This document shows positions 6,822 to 7,700 of a DNA stretch of 7,700 nt, one piece after another (position 1 is the first letter of the stretch; each line of letters opens with the position of its first letter). The DNA is from Candidatus Bruticola papionis (GTDB lineage Bacteria > Vulcanimicrobiota > Xenobia > Xenobiales > Xenobiaceae), in contig DHKB01000023.1 of assembly GCA_002407045.1 (NCBI GenBank), positions 782 through 8,481 on the forward strand, in the 5' to 3' direction. Under the pieces are notes generated by a model. It was given only the letters and a program-made list of their open reading frames with translations, made no database searches and was not told the DNA's origin. The translations under genes were made by a program, and so were the position numbers.

Positions 6822-7326
6822 CTTTACCAAGCTTTTCTTCAAATAAGTCGGCAGCCAAGGCTACAGCCATCACGCCAGCGCGGAAGGCCTTGGGAGTAAC
6901 CTCCTCCAACAAAGTTTCAAAAGAAGCTATGACCATGATATCTTCCTCATTTTCTATCAAAGCGTAGCTGGCGAAATTTATGCGTTCATTAGCTCTGAGT
7001 AAACGATAAGAAAGCTCGGGCAATTTGTCGGCGATCTCTGCTCTCTTTACTTTCATACAGGGAGAGAAAATGCCCAGCACAGGCATATTGTGATTGATGG
7101 TCTTATCACGGACAATAACGCCTTGCAAACGCTCATTGTCAAACTTTACACCGATAAAAAGGTGCATATATTCAACTTCCAATTGGCTTTGCAAACCAGC
7201 TTCAGAAGCTAAAGAGGCGGCCCTTTTTAACACATCCAAACTAAACTGTTCCTGAGGAGTAAACTCTTTTGGGGCATTTTCAGCCACTTCTTTGCCTTCG
7301 TTTTTTGCAACTTCTTCTGATACCAT
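6811..7326 (-). CDS. YbjN-like small protein (putative)
   Basis: 171 residues with no signal peptide or membrane segment. The first ~22 residues are charged and probably disordered. The rest is a compact alpha/beta protein: a helix at 25-44, then alternating strands around EVEYMHLFIGVKF and LQGVIVRD, and a C-terminal part reading LLRANERINFASYALIENEEDIMVIASF followed by a long amphipathic helix ending LAADLFEEKLG. That last arrangement, LLxxN, a strand, an acidic turn, a strand and a helix ending near the C terminus, recalls the YbjN family, whose fold is like type III secretion chaperones. The call rests on pattern memory and is moderate. ATG 7326 has GGAGAG nine bases upstream. It overlaps the asparaginase start by 11 bases and is probably the first gene of that unit, since a terminator for the preceding gene lies upstream. 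Its functional link to asparaginase is unknown. Confidence 0.6.
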   Translation of the reverse strand: MVSEEVAKNEGKEVAENAPKEFTPQEQFSLDVLKRAASLASEAGLQSQLEVEYMHLFIGVKFDNERLQGVIVRDKTINHNMPVLGIFSPCMKVKRAEIADKLPELSYRLLRANERINFASYALIENEEDIMVIASFETLLEEVTPKAFRAGVMAVALAADLFEEKLGKDEF

Positions 7327-7435
7327 AACCCAAAACTCTCCTATCGAAAAATTGGCTCAAAGACTGATAAAATCCCAAACCATCTATATTTTCGCCTCTA
7401 AAAAAAAATATCTTGCCTACAGAAGCTACTACCAT
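7327..7435 (-). other. Likely promoter region of the ybjN-like/asparaginase unit
   Basis: This stretch lies between the terminator of the upstream gene and the ybjN-like start. On the minus strand it is AT-rich, with a run of nine T and a possible -10 TATAGAT, but no good -35 at proper spacing. A promoter is expected from position; I cannot fix it. Confidence 0.3.
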
Positions 7436-7491
7436 AAAAACAAAAAAGCGGGAAGCTTTTTAGCATTCCAATTGTCTAAAAAACTTCCCGC
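7436..7491 (-). terminator. Intrinsic terminator of the lysine-rich partial gene
   Basis: A long stem pairs 7448-7463 with 7476-7491: GCGGGAAG/CTTCCCGC plus a T5/A5 extension, with one mismatch and a 12-base loop. On the minus strand it is followed by TTTTTTGTTTTT (complement of 7436-7447). It begins 27 bases past the stop of the gene at 7519. The plus strand has no T tract after the stem. Confidence 0.88.
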
Positions 7492-7518
7492 CTCTACGCT
7501 GTTAAGCCTAAAACCAGA

Positions 7519-7700
7519 CTATTTCTTCCCCTTCTTTTTCTTACCGCCAGACTTGCCTTTTCCTTTGGCTTTGGGCTCTTTCTTAGTTTTATCCTTAACA
7601 TCAGCCTCTTCTTTGACCTTGGTTTCGGCTTCTTCCTGAGTTTCGACTTCAACCTCTTCTTTAGCCTTGGTTTCGGCTTCTTCCTGAGTTTTGGCTTCAG
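7519..7700 (-). CDS. C-terminal end of an unknown repeat-containing, lysine-rich protein (start outside the window)
   Basis: About 60 residues are visible. The part nearest the edge is built of a 16-residue repeat, mostly Glu, Lys, Ala and Thr (for example TQEEAETKAKEE), that is probably helical or disordered. The end is strongly basic and closes with KSGGKKKKGKK. I recognise no domain. An acidic/basic repeat followed by a poly-lysine tail is seen at the ends of some helicases, topoisomerases and nucleoid- or ribosome-linked proteins, but nothing here decides among them. A strong terminator 27 bases past the TAG stop supports a real gene on this strand. The main body lies beyond 7700. Confidence 0.75.
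   Translation of the reverse strand, partial: EAKTQEEAETKAKEEVEVETQEEAETKVKEEADVKDKTKKEPKAKGKGKSGGKKKKGKK
7605..7700 (-). repeat. Two tandem copies of a 48-bp in-frame repeat
   Basis: Copies at 7605-7652 and 7653-7700 share most bases, beginning CCTCTTCTTT on the plus strand. The period is 48 bases, or 16 codons, so the reading frame of the lysine-rich gene is kept. The array reaches the window edge and probably continues. Confidence 0.8.

Noticed and set aside
7292..7639. 115-codon plus-strand frame at the right end
   Set aside because: It crosses the ybjN-like start, a strong terminator and the antisense of the lysine-rich repeat; its Phe/Leu/Ser-rich product is what antisense Lys/Glu codons give.
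1..7700. CRISPR array, insertion sequence, integrase or attachment sites, tRNA or rRNA
   Set aside because: No spaced direct repeats, transposase or recombinase motifs, or RNA signatures were found on either strand.

Overview
The window looks like an ordinary chromosomal segment of a low-to-mid GC Gram-negative bacterium. The asparaginase has a Sec signal peptide and so acts in a periplasm-like space. One small protein resembles the YbjN family, intrinsic terminators are frequent, and Shine-Dalgarno sites are of the usual type. I cannot place the organism at phylum level. I see no phage genes, insertion sequences, CRISPR, rRNA or tRNA, and no clear sign of a new defence or mobile system.

Layout, left to right. 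(1) 1-80 may hold the basic C-terminal tail of a plus-strand gene that begins outside the window. (2) 81-318 is an AT-rich gap leading to a plus-strand aspartate/glutamate-type symporter of the DAACS family (319-1896), which carries an unusual N-terminal extension with two extra predicted membrane helices. (3) A near-perfect bidirectional terminator (1936-1978) separates it from the convergent minus-strand genes. (4) On the minus strand, read from right to left, are: the lysine-rich, repeat-containing end of an unknown gene (7519-7700) with its terminator (7436-7491); a YbjN-like protein (6811-7326) overlapping a secreted L-asparaginase (5712-6821); a terminator-like hairpin directly in front of a serine O-acetyltransferase (4778-5638); a 5'-nucleotidase/UshA-type metallophosphatase (2984-4552) with its own promoter, a roughly 120-nt structured leader and a terminator; and a Cof-type HAD phosphatase (1977-2798).

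How the genes may fit together (inference). The periplasmic asparaginase would release aspartate and ammonia outside the inner membrane, and the DAACS carrier keeps the residues associated with acidic amino-acid uptake, so the two could form a scavenging route although they are not co-transcribed. The serine acetyltransferase starts cysteine synthesis. The two phosphatases point to nucleotide and phosphate-ester turnover. The points most worth a second look are the hairpin plus U8 tract between asparaginase and cysE, the signal-less 5'-nucleotidase with an altered NGGGIR segment, the extended carrier, and a Cys/His cluster in the acetyltransferase.
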